From the NCBI GenBank assembly GCA_019009955.1, contig CM032233.1, forward strand, positions 113,319,501 to 113,383,500: 64,000 nucleotides of DNA, read 5' to 3'. Made by a program: the position numbers and the translations under genes. Source of the DNA: Riptortus pedestris (Eukaryota; Arthropoda; Insecta; Hemiptera; Alydidae). This document shows, piece after piece, positions 22,914-34,390 of this stretch. The notes below the pieces were generated by a model. It was not told where the DNA came from and made no database searches. It saw only the letters and a list, made by a program, of their open reading frames with translations. Each line of letters starts with the position of its first letter. The stretch's first letter is position 1.

Positions 22914-23166
22914 TTAAAAGACCCAAAGGCATTCAAACTTGTATGTGTTAACATACATTGAAATGGTTTCAAAAGAGAGAGATTTATAATATAATGTATA
23001 AAATTTAAAATGTATGTGAAAACCTGCATTATTTTCCTGACTACTCGATAGTTTGCTCTATTTTAACATCTGTACCTTATTAATTTAGATACAAATTTGT
23101 AGCTTTCAGAAATGAATTTATCAATTTACATTATTGTATTTTTAATTGTAATTTATTTTATTTTAG

Positions 23167-23338
23167 GTGTGTTATATGCATGGTGGAGTTTTTAGTTGGA
23201 GATAGTGTACGTTATCTCCCATGTATGCACATCTACCATGTGAATTGTATAGATGATTGGTTAATGCGAAGTTTTACTTGTCCATCTTGTATGGAACCAG
23301 TTGATGCTGCACTTCTTACTAGTTATGAAACAAGCTGA
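23167..23338 (+). CDS. RNF11: RNF11 exon 3 (RING-H2 finger) with stop
   Basis: The acceptor is ttttag. The exon codes for the whole RING-H2 finger. Zinc ligands by numbering of the joined protein are Cys88, Cys91, Cys106, His108, His111, Cys114, Cys125 and Cys128. CMHIYHVNCIDDWLMRSFTC and PSCMEPVDAALL are near identical to RNF11 from other animals. The protein ends SYETS before TGA. The acceptor follows a 4152-bp intron that contains a mariner remnant, an LTR element and a MITE; none overlaps the splice sites. Confidence 0.95.
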
Positions 23339-26300
23339 AATCTTATCTGTGATCTACAGAAAGTTTATATTTGTTAATTGTTTATTATTATATATTTTTT
23401 TCGTTTCGGAAAATTCACTTAACAGGGTACACATTATTCTTATGATATAACCAGAGAACATTGTGTTGTCAACTTCTTTATTATTATTTTCTTGCAGTTA
23501 ATATATAGGTTATTTTTGTGGTATAGAATAATTTAATGAACTTTTTTTTATTATTGTTATTCTTATTATAGTCATTTTTTTCTTTTGTTTTCTTGGGACA
23601 TTATACTTTTGGAAGCCCACAAGTTTTTAATATCTCCTTTAATTGCATATATACTTTTCATGTTTGTGGTTTTTTTTTGTATTTCTGTTTGTTCTTAAAT
23701 TAATTTATTTTTTTATTTATTACTTTTTTTTATTATAATTTTGATACATTCAATGAATTAGCCATGCCTATGTAATTTATTTACATTTCTTCCAATTAAA
23801 AGAGTGAACAAATTAATGTAAAGTAGTATTTTGGGCTTCCATTTTGATGCCATCAGAAATCCCTCTATATTAATTAATTCTTTTTAAAATGAATTCAGTT
23901 AAATTTATTGAAATATTAATTTAGCTTATTTTTTTTGTGAGAATTTTTCGAATGTGACACCTTAAGTCAACTTAATGATCAATAAATATGTTGTGAGACA
24001 GAGGTTTGTTCAATGTGCTTTAAATAATTAGATTATGTAAACCTCTGATCCACAGTTGTAACTCACTATGGCAATTGTATTTTAGATAATTATTTCATAT
24101 GCCTGAGGTCATGGCTAATGATAGTTGATCTCTGTATATTTACTTCAAACTTTTAGATTTTCTCTAACAAAATATCTGTGATTTAATTAAACTTATGCGT
24201 ATTTTTAGGGTAGTTGTGAAATTGTTGCGATATTGTTCGATGATATGTATATATATTAAATATAAATATACCTTTTTATGTTATTTTTCACAATGTTTTA
24301 TTGTAGGACGTCATGATTCTTAGTAGGGTCAGTACATATAGTACTTTTAATCCCACTGTGTTATTTGATAGTTTGTAACAATTATTTTTAAAATACTAGA
24401 TTACTTACAGATGCTTTCTAACAAACATTTTTTTTTGCAGTAAAAGCAATAATAACAATGACTTGAAATTTCGTGAATGTATTTTCATAATTACATAGCT
24501 AGTACATTATTATATATTATATCTTTATACATTTTGTTTAATATTTGAAATGTTTTTGTAATAATGTTTTCCTACCCATAGCCTACCATTATCATCTATA
24601 TGACTATAATTGTACCAATGTTGATTTCTTCATTAGTTTATATGTGAAAATGCCATTAAATTTATTGTAGATATTTTCGTAATCTTATATTTATTTGAAT
24701 AGCTGTTCAAGTCCATTTTGAAAGATTTGTGAGTATTGACATTGTGTATTTTATGTAATTATGAATTTGCACAGCTACTCATTAAAAAAAAAAAATCAAA
24801 AGAATATTTTCTCAAATCCTTTTATATTGAGTATCTCAATTAACTATGTTTTGCTAAAAATAAATATAGTACATAAGAAATGAATTTTTGACTTGATTAA
24901 TTTCAAGTTGGAGCTATACAGTTTATATTTCTTTATACCTTGAATTCATTTTTCCTTTTAGAAAAACAAATTAATTTCGTACAATATAGTAAGTTCCAAA
25001 TTATAATGACCATGAGTAAGTTTGTGATAAAACCGACAACTTGGTAAAATTAAGTAAGGAGTTCAAATTTATATTAAAGAATTCTTTTTTTCAAGTCACC
25101 ATTTAACTAATCTAAAAAAAATGAAATTTCTGCAATTAACAAACATCCAGTTTATCCATTGGAACATTTAAAAAAAAAAAAAAAAAACTTATACGATAAG
25201 GAGAAACTATTCCTTATTAAAATTCATGTCATTATTTTATTTTGAGCTCATATAAAAACTATTCATTGTTTATAAAGATAAATTTTATATTTGTAAAATA
25301 TTTCCTATTTGATAAGTTTTACATCTGATAATTTACTTTATGTAAGGTATTTTCATGTACTTGCCATATAATTTCACAGTACATTGCCTTTCATAGAAAG
25401 GAAAAAATTTGGAAATTTTTATTTCCTAGATTTTTTCCCCCTGCATAAATTAACTGTGTGTCCAATCAGAGTGACAAATGTTGCCATGCCAATTTATTTG
25501 TAGGCATTATTTAATTAAAATTTAATTATTAATTTCAAAATTATCAATTAATTTATTTGTATCAATGAATGGAGTGAACTCTCATTATTTTGGATTAATA
25601 GTATTGGTTTTTTTATTTTAAAACCAGGATTCATCCTTTCCTCAATAGCAGTGATGTAAGTGCTTTGATTGGGGGGGGGGGGGTTTAACGGTAAAACCCC
25701 CTAAACATTATTATTATAATTATTAAATACATTGAAATTACCTATAAATTAATTTTGTACTATATTAAAGTGCCTTTTTTTAATCTGTCATTTAGCAATT
25801 ATAAAAATTTAGGTAATATTTTTATGATACAATTGATCCACTAAATCAAATCCTATCATCAGATCTTAATGGAAGCAGTGCAGTACTGATCTTGAAATGA
25901 AAGCTTGTCAGCTACCTGCTATGACATTCATTATAAAAAGAAATTACTACTGTATCCAATGTCATAGTCCTATATTTAGTAAGTGGGAGGGGTTCATGTA
26001 TGATTTGGTCATTTAAATTATTTCGAAAGAGTAATGCTGTGTATTACTGAATAGCTTAGTGCTGTTCTTGTTATTATACATTTTCAGTACTCATTTAATG
26101 AACTTTGAAACTTGATAGTTTTCTTTTTACAGTCCATGTAGAATGATTTAATTATTTAGAAGACCTTAGTTAAATGCTTATTATGCAAGTATAATAATGG
26201 GTTTTGATATAACTATTTTAATTTGGAATTTAGGACAGTTATGAGCTCTGTATATTTTATAAATTGAAACAAACTACCAGTTATGAAATATTTTACTTGT

Positions 26301-28185
26301 ATTGCATGAAAACATGAGAGTTTCTTATCTGGTTTATACTAATGAATTTATATTTAAAAAAAAGAAAAGAAAAAAAGTGGTTAATTCTTGTTATGATTAT
26401 TCTATAAAATTATTGAATTTACCAACTTAATATACTTTTTACTTGATTTGATGATGTCAAGGAGAAATTTATTTCGGTTACTTGCTAAGTGCTATAAAAC
26501 TCTTCTCACTGGACTATAATTTCTTATATTCCAGTATCCTTTTTTTAGAATCAGAAGTGACATTTCTTGTATTTGAATAATAACAATAAAAAAAAATTCC
26601 AAGGGGCTGTGAAGTTACAAATTAAATTAAATAAATTGAAGTTTTAATTGGTGGTACATTTTTAAAGATATTACATTTAAATTAAAAATGAAATTTGTTT
26701 TTCGCAGTATTGGTGTTGGAAGTGAAGGATACCTTATACTTGTAGAATAAAAATGAAAATTTGTATAAATTGGTTTGAACTGTTACATCAGTTTTCTTTT
26801 TATTATTTATAGTTTAAGATTCTCTCCCATGTACTTGTTATAAACAACAATATAAAGGCAAAGTTTTTGGATCTGTAAACCATTTTGAATTTGGATCTCC
26901 TCTAATTATTTCCACCATATTACATTACTTGCTCAATAATAACTACTAGTTTTCACTCTCATGAGGTTCAGGTCATAAAAAATAAATCATATGGAGCAAG
27001 AAATTGAACAGCCATATAAACTGATTTTGTTTTTTTCATTATTAGCTCCCCATTCAAGGATGTAATCAATGCATTTATCCAATTGTTCAGCTGCTCTTGC
27101 TGATTCAATTAATTATTTCCCTTGGCATTTCCATTTCTTTAAAATTTAACCATTATTCTCTTTATTCCTTTCTTTACAGTATTCCTTCTTTAAAGTATCT
27201 GATGAATTTGTAAAATCACTACAGGTATTTTGAAACTAAAATTAGTCAATGTTTAGGGTTTACACAGTAATTGAACAATTCCTTTCAAGATCTTTGAACA
27301 CTTGACTGCAATTCTTATGTGCACAGTGTCATTCAATATTTTCCTTTGAATCTTTTATTTATCTTTTGTTAGCACACTGCCCATCCAATTTTTTTCCCCT
27401 TGTACTTTTATTCTACAAATAACTCATGTTTTTTGCTTTGCTTCCTTCTTTCAACATGTTACTGAATTCCCTATAAAGCATGTATTGTGGGAGAGGGGGT
27501 AGTTCAAACGGTTATTAAACTTTAAAATTCCAATAATCACTTGAACTATTCCTTTCTCCATTAGTTCTAACAGTATAATATTTAATTGTTATTGTATACC
27601 ATTGTGCCCAATTCATTGCAATGGAGATCTGTGAAATTAGCATTTTATTCTCCCTCAATAATTCTGTGGAAAAGGCTTCATATTACAGTAGTTTAATGTG
27701 TTGCTTGATCATCTCACTTTAGGAATTTAGAGAGTTTTGTATGCCTTAAAATAATTGACCATGTGTTTGTATGCTTAGGAGTGAATGTGTTATATATAAC
27801 AAAGTTTGCTGAAATCATTATTTTAGAAGTACAACATAAATTAATAATGAAGTAAACAGATATTTTAATAGTCACCATTGGCATTTTATTTTACATTTTA
27901 AACTAAAATTTTGAAATTTTAGTAAAACAAATGGTATTCATTTTCAGATATTTAGAATATGACAATTCTAGTAATAAGAACAAATAATCACCTTCTTGCA
28001 TTTTTTTTAACTAAATAATGTTTTATTTGGTTTTAAAAAAATTAACAAGTCAGTTTTGCAATCATTTTTGTCAAATTTATTATCTAATGAGACCTACAAG
28101 CATAGAAATATATTTCTGCTAAAATCACATTCTATTCAACAAAATCTTCATTTAAAAATATAACTATTTAACCTGGGGTGAGCAA
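23339..28185. other. RNF11 3' UTR and intergenic DNA
   Basis: No coding sequence was found. The first canonical AATAAA after the stop is at 23981-23986, a plausible but unproven poly(A) signal; others follow, so the 3' UTR could be long, as in other RNF11 genes. Homopolymer runs occur (for example G at about 25672-25683). No transposon ends were recognised. Confidence 0.4.
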
Positions 28186-28255
28186 ATGTTTTAGCTGGCA
28201 GGCCAAACAGATTGCCAGCCAGAAAATAATCTGGGCCCTATTGCGATAACAAATC
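28186..28255 (+). mobile_element. hAT-like terminal fragment
   Basis: cctggggtgagcaaatgttt followed by tagctggcaggccaaacaga resembles the common hAT start 'caggggtg(a)gcaaa...ggccggc'. No partner end was found nearby, so only one terminus is supported. Confidence 0.4.
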
Positions 28256-28979
28256 TTACGGCTCAATAAAACATAGTTAAATAATATATATGTCACATGG
28301 AGTAATAGAAAACAGTCAATGGAATGTTACAAACGTGATTTTCAAATGATATTATTTGAGGTTGTTGCCTTCATGGGTATTAGAAAATTAATTAATAAGA
28401 CACTTTGCTGTCATTTTGATAACATTTATTTCCTTTATTGATAGCTACAAATTTATAAAATGAAATCCAAGTTTTAAATATTTTTTTTTTTAACTAAGTA
28501 GTATGTTTTTCCACATCTTTAATGAATTAAACTTGCTATTAAATAATGAATAAGTCATCATAAAAAGAATTATTTGTAAAAGCAATGAAAACCAACTAAA
28601 AATAAAATAAAACTATCTATTTGGCAAAAAGTAATTATAAAGGAACATTCTTGTACTCAGAGTAAAATGTGGTCTAAATTTAAAAGTATTTGATGTAAGA
28701 TGTGCACACTAACACTTGAAGGTCAGATCAGGTTAGATATTGTCGGGGAGAAATCAGTTAATATATGATCTTAAAACTTCTTACACTTCCGTATTAAATC
28801 TAATCTGTCTTTGCTAACAGCCATGCCTCACTTTCAAAAATATGAGAACCTTTCCCATGGCATAAACATATTCCGGCACATGTGCATACAGATATACTCA
28901 CAAACCAACATATGCAGAATATTTAATCTCCCATTAAAATAGCATGGATTTAGAATCTTCTTTGAAATAGATTGCGTCC
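28256..28979. other. Intergenic, nothing recognised
   Basis: AT-rich, no ORF and no recognisable repeat. Confidence 0.4.
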
Positions 28980-29420
28980 CCCCCACAATTTTATATGAAC
29001 CCCCCAACTTTTTATAGCAAATAGTGTTTTCATTGAACTTTTACGGTGTGAGGTACATGCAAATATATTATGTTATGTCATCATCATTAAAGTTTTTATG
29101 TTCTGAACTCTAAAATGATGATTTGATCAATGCCATACTTGATATTTAATCATTTCATTCACACAAAAGTTTGTCATTATTGCTGAAATTGGACCAGGAA
29201 TGGGGGGAGGGATTCGAAAATTCATAATATCACAGTTATTATGAGTCATATCAAAAGATGTTAGAGAACCAATCTTGTTGTACTATTGATGCTCTACAAT
29301 TGTTGTTGTTTACATTCTTTTGTAGCTCAAATATTAAAATAGTTATTTGTATTTTCTTGTTTTCAGCCTTCAGTAAACCCCCACTTCTACTTATTTTACC
29401 ATTTACCACTCACTATACAT
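28980..29420 (+). mobile_element. Helentron-like element body fragment
   Basis: Family phrases are present as reverse complements: gatcaatgccatacttgatatttaatc, ttcataatatcacagttattatg, agagaaccaatcttgtt and agctcaaatatta. Neither terminal block is preserved. Confidence 0.6.
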
Positions 29421-32400
29421 TGGGTCTTTTATTGTAAAGCAATGTTACAAATGGAATTTATTTACACCTACCTTTGTTTGTATAATCTCAATATTTTTAG
29501 CCACTTCGACATATTTAGTCAGTACTCTTTAATTTTAGAAGGGCTTATGGCCTCAGAATTAGAATTTCCTTTTAGATTGTATTTATAGTATAATTATAAA
29601 GCCAAATAATATGATGGCCATTTTTAAAACATTTATAACTTTCCAGTCTATTGAAGAATATTGTAGGGAGGGTTATTCCAAGGTAGTAAGGATTATAGCA
29701 GTTGTTTTTTGTTAAATTAATATTGTGTAAATTGATAATTTAAGATCATGCCACATCTCTTCATTTTAAAAAATGGTAGTGGGAAATTTACAATCTACTC
29801 TTAACTAGTTAATCTTGTTATAGTGAGGATTTTTTTTATTTTTAATATATAAAGGAGAGAGTGCCCAAATCTGGATATATGAATTATATTAAAAGTTTTG
29901 TACTTTAATTCTTTTTGACTTACTATTATTCTACACACCTCACAGTTTTAAATATGAAATAATACTGGTGACAAGCATTGTGTATTTTTTTTTTACTTCA
30001 ATACTGAGTTGATGTTTTTTTAAAAAAAGAGAAAAAAACTCCCTACTTAGGAACCATAGTCTGTAACTGATTTAACTGGTGGAAATGGAAAGACAATTAA
30101 AAAAAATTATACAACTTAAAATTATAGCTAATGAATTCATGTTAGTTTAATATGTTTCTTATAAAGTAGATAGTAGTTTAAATTTTAATTGATATTCATC
30201 AAAAACATTATCTACACTGGGTAACGACAAGAGTCAGAAATTCATAAGCCTGCCCTTGCACAGTTTACATATGCCCTTTCAGAGTAGATTATTACGTAAT
30301 CCAAAGTTCACTCGTGGCAGCTGAAAATGTTCCTTTATAAAACAATAAATTATACACCATCTTTCACTGAGGAATCTCCTGGAAGATTCTATATCTCTGA
30401 GATCCCAGAGGACATGCTCATGTCATCATCCCTATTGTATGTTTTTCTTTGTTATTATTATTTATCTAATAAATAAAGTATTAGTTCTGTTAGTGTTAGT
30501 GTATATATGATACAGTTGTCATAACTGCCAGTAGAGATCATTACTCTTACCCACAGACTGTGCTCAATATCAGCAAGTAATGGCATTTATAGGTACAGTA
30601 TTTTTACTTGATCCAATTAATCATCTTATCTAGGCAGGATATCTATAGATTACTATCCTATTGTTTTTAGACTCAAATGCTCTTTGGCAGATTTTGTTCT
30701 TTTCTAAAAATATTAAGGTTTTGGTTCAGTTATTTGTGGTCAATTCGTGACCATGACCAAGGTTTTGTGTGTCCCTGTAGGATGTTCACAGGAACTTCAG
30801 TGGCTTCAACCAATTATCATTGTTATTTGGGGAAGTAATGATCATAAGGCTATATCTTTCATTAGGGAAGCTTCTAGTGGTTTTCCAGTATTCACTGTCA
30901 GATCACTTTATCAGTTTCAGTTTGGACACTTAACAGTTTGGACATTGAAACATAATCTTTTATTTATTAATTTATATAGAGTCCACTTTTATATTCATAT
31001 CTTTGTTTTACATGCAACAGTTTATCGTTTATCATGATTTGGATTTACATTGTAGACTATGATTCACAAATTATTTGTATTCTTTTTATTCAAATTGGTT
31101 GTTATATAAGAGCTATTTGTCTTTCTATTGAATCAAAGAGGAAAAAAAATCATAGAGTAATAGATTATGGATATGGGGGGGGGATGAGTTGGGGCAAAAC
31201 TAATAATACAATGTTTTATTGACATCCTCCTAAAAGCTAAATATCCATCCTCTAAATTGTCATATTTTGTTTTTCTGAAATCCATGAAATTGAGATTTTT
31301 CGTTTGCTTTTAATCTAACTGCTCCTTGATAGCTGCGCATTGAATTAAACTTAAAATTACTAGTCAATAATTAAGTTTATTAATTCATTAAACTAGCAAT
31401 TATGTTTTTTTGCACTTTGTCTAGTGGACCCTGCACTGCTACATATACACCACTGACATGGCATATCAAAATAAGAGGGTCCAGTATATATAATAATATC
31501 TTCCTAGATCTTGATGGAGGCAACAATCTCTCCCAACATCATCTAGTGAAGCTACTTTCCACCAGTAAGTATGATAATAATAAAAGTGTAGTGAGGTATA
31601 AAACTGAAGAACTGAACATGATTTAGATATGTCGATTGCTTTCTTCATTGATCTGTTGGGATATAATGTTTAATGCTGAGTTCTAAAATATGTGATTTAA
31701 AATGTATTATTACTTATCATTTAAATGCACCTACTTAATATTATTTGCATTTAAATTTTATTACAATTTACTAATGGAATATCGAGAGCTGTGCTATATT
31801 TATAGTGCTTTTAAATGGAATTAAGTTTAAAAAAAAAAAAGTTTAGATTTAATGTTCAAAAATGTTGCATAAAAAACAGTAAATTTTAACCTTGTGTTTG
31901 TAAAGACTGAGTGTCTTCATATACACTCACATATATATACATACACAATTGTGTGCATATGTGTGTGTACGTGTGCTCATGTGCATGTGTGTGCATGTAT
32001 ACCCCATGAGGATGAGGTATTTTAAGTTGCTTTAAATCATTTTGCTTTATCATCACAATCGGTAGATTAATGCATACAGCTTGTAGAAATTTGACCGCCT
32101 CAAATATGTGTAATGCCCCTTCATCAATAACAAGTATTATAAATTGGAAGACGCACTTTTAATTTTAGTAATTGGTAAGCACTTTATTGTAAGTGTCGTA
32201 TGTCCAATATCTTCTTCACTGCCTTCTTCTACTTCAATTAGTTGCTCAATGAATAACGTAATGTTTACAATGTAGCTCAACAGGTACATGTAGGGCAAAG
32301 GAAATTAAAGTAGTAGACTATATTTTGTATTTCTAGTTCAGTTGAAGTTAGACCTCCAAGAGGAAGACTAGATAAAACCATTGCAATAAAGGTTGCTGTA

Positions 32401-33124
32401 ATTAATGTCTTAAGCGGCAACAGGAAACTAATCTAGACAGTTGGGGGCTGATGCTACCAACTACAGTATAGTACAAAGATAAAAATAAGAGTCCAAACAA
32501 AATTATGTACAGTGTTAATCTTTTTCTTAGAAGACTCCAATGCTGTCGCCTCCCCAACTTATGGGCTCATCACCTTCAATGAACAAGAAAGAATGAAACT
32601 TGGTAATGGACAATTTTTTTATGTATGATTTACTCTTGGGAGTTAAAGTCATTTGAAATACCTCACAGTCATTCCTCAGCGTCATTGCGGTTCAGTCATG
32701 TTTGCAAATGGCTCAATAATTGTACAAATGATGTCCAGTTTCCTATATGGCTTTGTTAGTTTAATGTTACTCATACTTCTGATTAAAAAGGTCTTCCTTA
32801 AGCCTTTTCTTTTCCAGGCAAGTAGTGTTTTACTATTCGGTGGAGACTGAATCCCTGCCATTAATAATGTTATATCCAATACATACAGAAATTTTTGTTT
32901 TTATCATAAATGCAGTGTCCTATTCATTTCAGCTAAAAACTATTTATTAACACCTTGATGGTGGGTGTCAAAGTGTGTTTGTCAGTGATACCCCTTCCAA
33001 AGTGGTGGCTGTCGACGACCCTTATATTGCAGTTTCAGTCTAGCCATCTCGAATGGTTTCACCTCATACGCACCATCATGTTGATATTTGTTAATATGGT
33101 GTGTATAATAGTCTTCCTCCAGAT
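29421..33124. other. Intergenic, nothing recognised
   Basis: Long AT-rich stretch. Short frames at 30747-31037, 31402-31626 and 32653-32850 show no domain, no codon bias and no splice context. A degenerate CA/TG tract lies at about 31920-32000. Confidence 0.4.
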
Positions 33125-33270
33125 TTTCTTCCCAAAAATTCATTTTTGTTTTTTATTTATTTACATCCACTTTATGCTACTATGGCTTATTGGAACAGGT
33201 TATCTTACAAGTTACCACCCTTTTCTAGCCATGGTGGAACTAAGGAATTTATTTAATGAGTCCGTCACTA

Positions 33271-33921
33271 GAAGACGTTAATATCACCTGCAATGGCGTA
33301 CCACTTGAGATGGTTGACACCTATAAGTATCTTGGCACACTCATATGCAGGGATGGTAGGATAGATCAGGAGGCCTTAAATAGGGTGAGTCAGGCCAATG
33401 GAATTTTCTACCAAATACGTAACACCCTAATTGCCAAGGAAGAATTGAGTAGATCAACCAAACTCAGAATCTACAAAGCGGTCTTTCTACCAGTGATGTT
33501 GTATGGTGCAGAGAGTTGGACCTTATTGGACAACCATGCAAGCAAACTCAAGGCAGCAGAAATGAGATACCTAAGGTGCATTGCGGGAAAAACAAGGCGA
33601 GGCCGCATCAGAAATGAGCGGATAAGAGAGGACCTTGGGGTGAGACCGATTGGAGAGATAGTTGAGGAGCGCCAACTTAAGTGGTTTGGTCATGTCAACC
33701 GAATGGGGGACACAAGAAAGGCCAAATGGTTATATGAAGCACGGCCAGAAGGCAAACGACCCCGTGGTAGACCTAGACTTACGTACCAGGACTACGTAGC
33801 TCGATTAGGAGCAGAAAGGGGCAAGACCGCGCCAGAGATGAGGAGACTCGCGGCGGACAGACCCAGCTGGGCAAAGTGGACTGAGGTGGCCCCTCCACGC
33901 TTATCGGCACGATGGAGGTAG
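33271..33921 (+). pseudogene. LINE ORF2 C-terminus (RT thumb and tail)
   Basis: An open frame of about 217 codons to TAG begins EDVNITCNGVPLEMVDTYKY. It contains YLGTLICRDG, KAVFLPVMLYGAESWTL, MRYLRCIAGKTRRGRIRNE, QLKWFGHVNRM and GKRPRGRPRLTYQDYV. This series is the standard end of RTE/Proto2-like and related LINE reverse transcriptases, downstream of the catalytic YxDD box, which is absent. No stops or shifts are visible. The clade cannot be fixed without the RT core. It is not a host gene: it has no start, lies between target duplications, and sits in a SINE. Confidence 0.85.
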
Positions 33922-33929
33922 AAGAAGAA
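33271..33929 (+). mobile_element. 5'-truncated LINE insertion with 13-bp target site duplication
   Basis: gagtccgtcacta occurs at 33258-33270 and again at 33930-33942, flanking a LINE 3' fragment that ends in a short gaagaagaag-type tail. This is target-primed reverse transcription with 5' truncation. The piece is GC-richer than its surroundings and nearly undamaged, so it is fairly young. Confidence 0.9.
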
Positions 33930-33949
33930 GAGTCCGTCACTAAATAAAT

Positions 33950-34040
33950 TCCTATTGCCCAGGGCAGGAATTAAACTCGCCACTCTAGGTTTACCACGTG
34001 AGATTAAGACCAATGCCTTAACTCACACGGCCAATCTGAC
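33950..34040 (-). repeat. tRNA-Leu-like SINE head
   Basis: The minus strand reads gtcagattggccgtgtgagt then taaggcattggtcttaatct, close to the start of a Leu tRNA with A box, and gagtttaattcctgccct as a decayed B box. The B box has lost its consensus, so this is not a working tRNA. Confidence 0.6.
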
Positions 34041-34140
34041 TAAAAAATCATTAATAGTTTTGTTTGAATTTACTTGTATTCTATATTACATATATATCAA
34101 ATTATGTAAGTAATTAATAATTATTATTTATTTATTGGAC

Positions 34141-34390
34141 TACTAGATGCTACTACAGTCCTTACATGTCCTGGAGTTCTTCTGCAATCGTCAACCATTC
34201 CATATAGTCTGCACCTAAAATCCTTCAATTCCAACCCCAGTGTCTACAAGTCCTCCCTCAGTCCAAGCAAATTGTTCGGCCTGCTCCTTCTTCTCGTTTC
34301 ACCTAGTTCCATATAACATTTTCCTGGCTTGCCTATTGGGCTTCATCATCTCAACGTGATTTAACCATCACAAACTGCACTACTTATTCT
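34141..34390 (-). mobile_element. Old LINE 3'-end remnant
   Basis: The minus strand reads, with stops, IGKPGK, GETRRRSRPN, LREDL, RLYGMVDDCR and TPGHVRT. This order resembles the C-terminal 'GRRRRGRP...EDL..LG...W...' end of several LINE families. Too decayed for a clade. Confidence 0.45.

Larger units (their letters stand above)
33125..34040 (-). mobile_element. tRNA-derived SINE, interrupted by a LINE
   Basis: The tRNA-like head is at the right (34040-33950, minus strand). The tail block (acatccactttatgctacta and the following cagg-ttac phrase, 33160-33230) recurs at 63335-63400. Between head and tail a 659-bp LINE piece has been inserted with a 13-bp target duplication. Without it the SINE is about 250 bp. 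Confidence 0.6.

Noticed and set aside
30747..31222. Two consecutive + strand frames
   Set aside because: No domain, no codon bias and no splice signals; typical of open frames in AT-rich intergenic DNA.
33256..33921. Host gene of 221 codons
   Set aside because: The sequence is the end of a LINE reverse transcriptase lying between target site duplications; the apparent start falls in the SINE.
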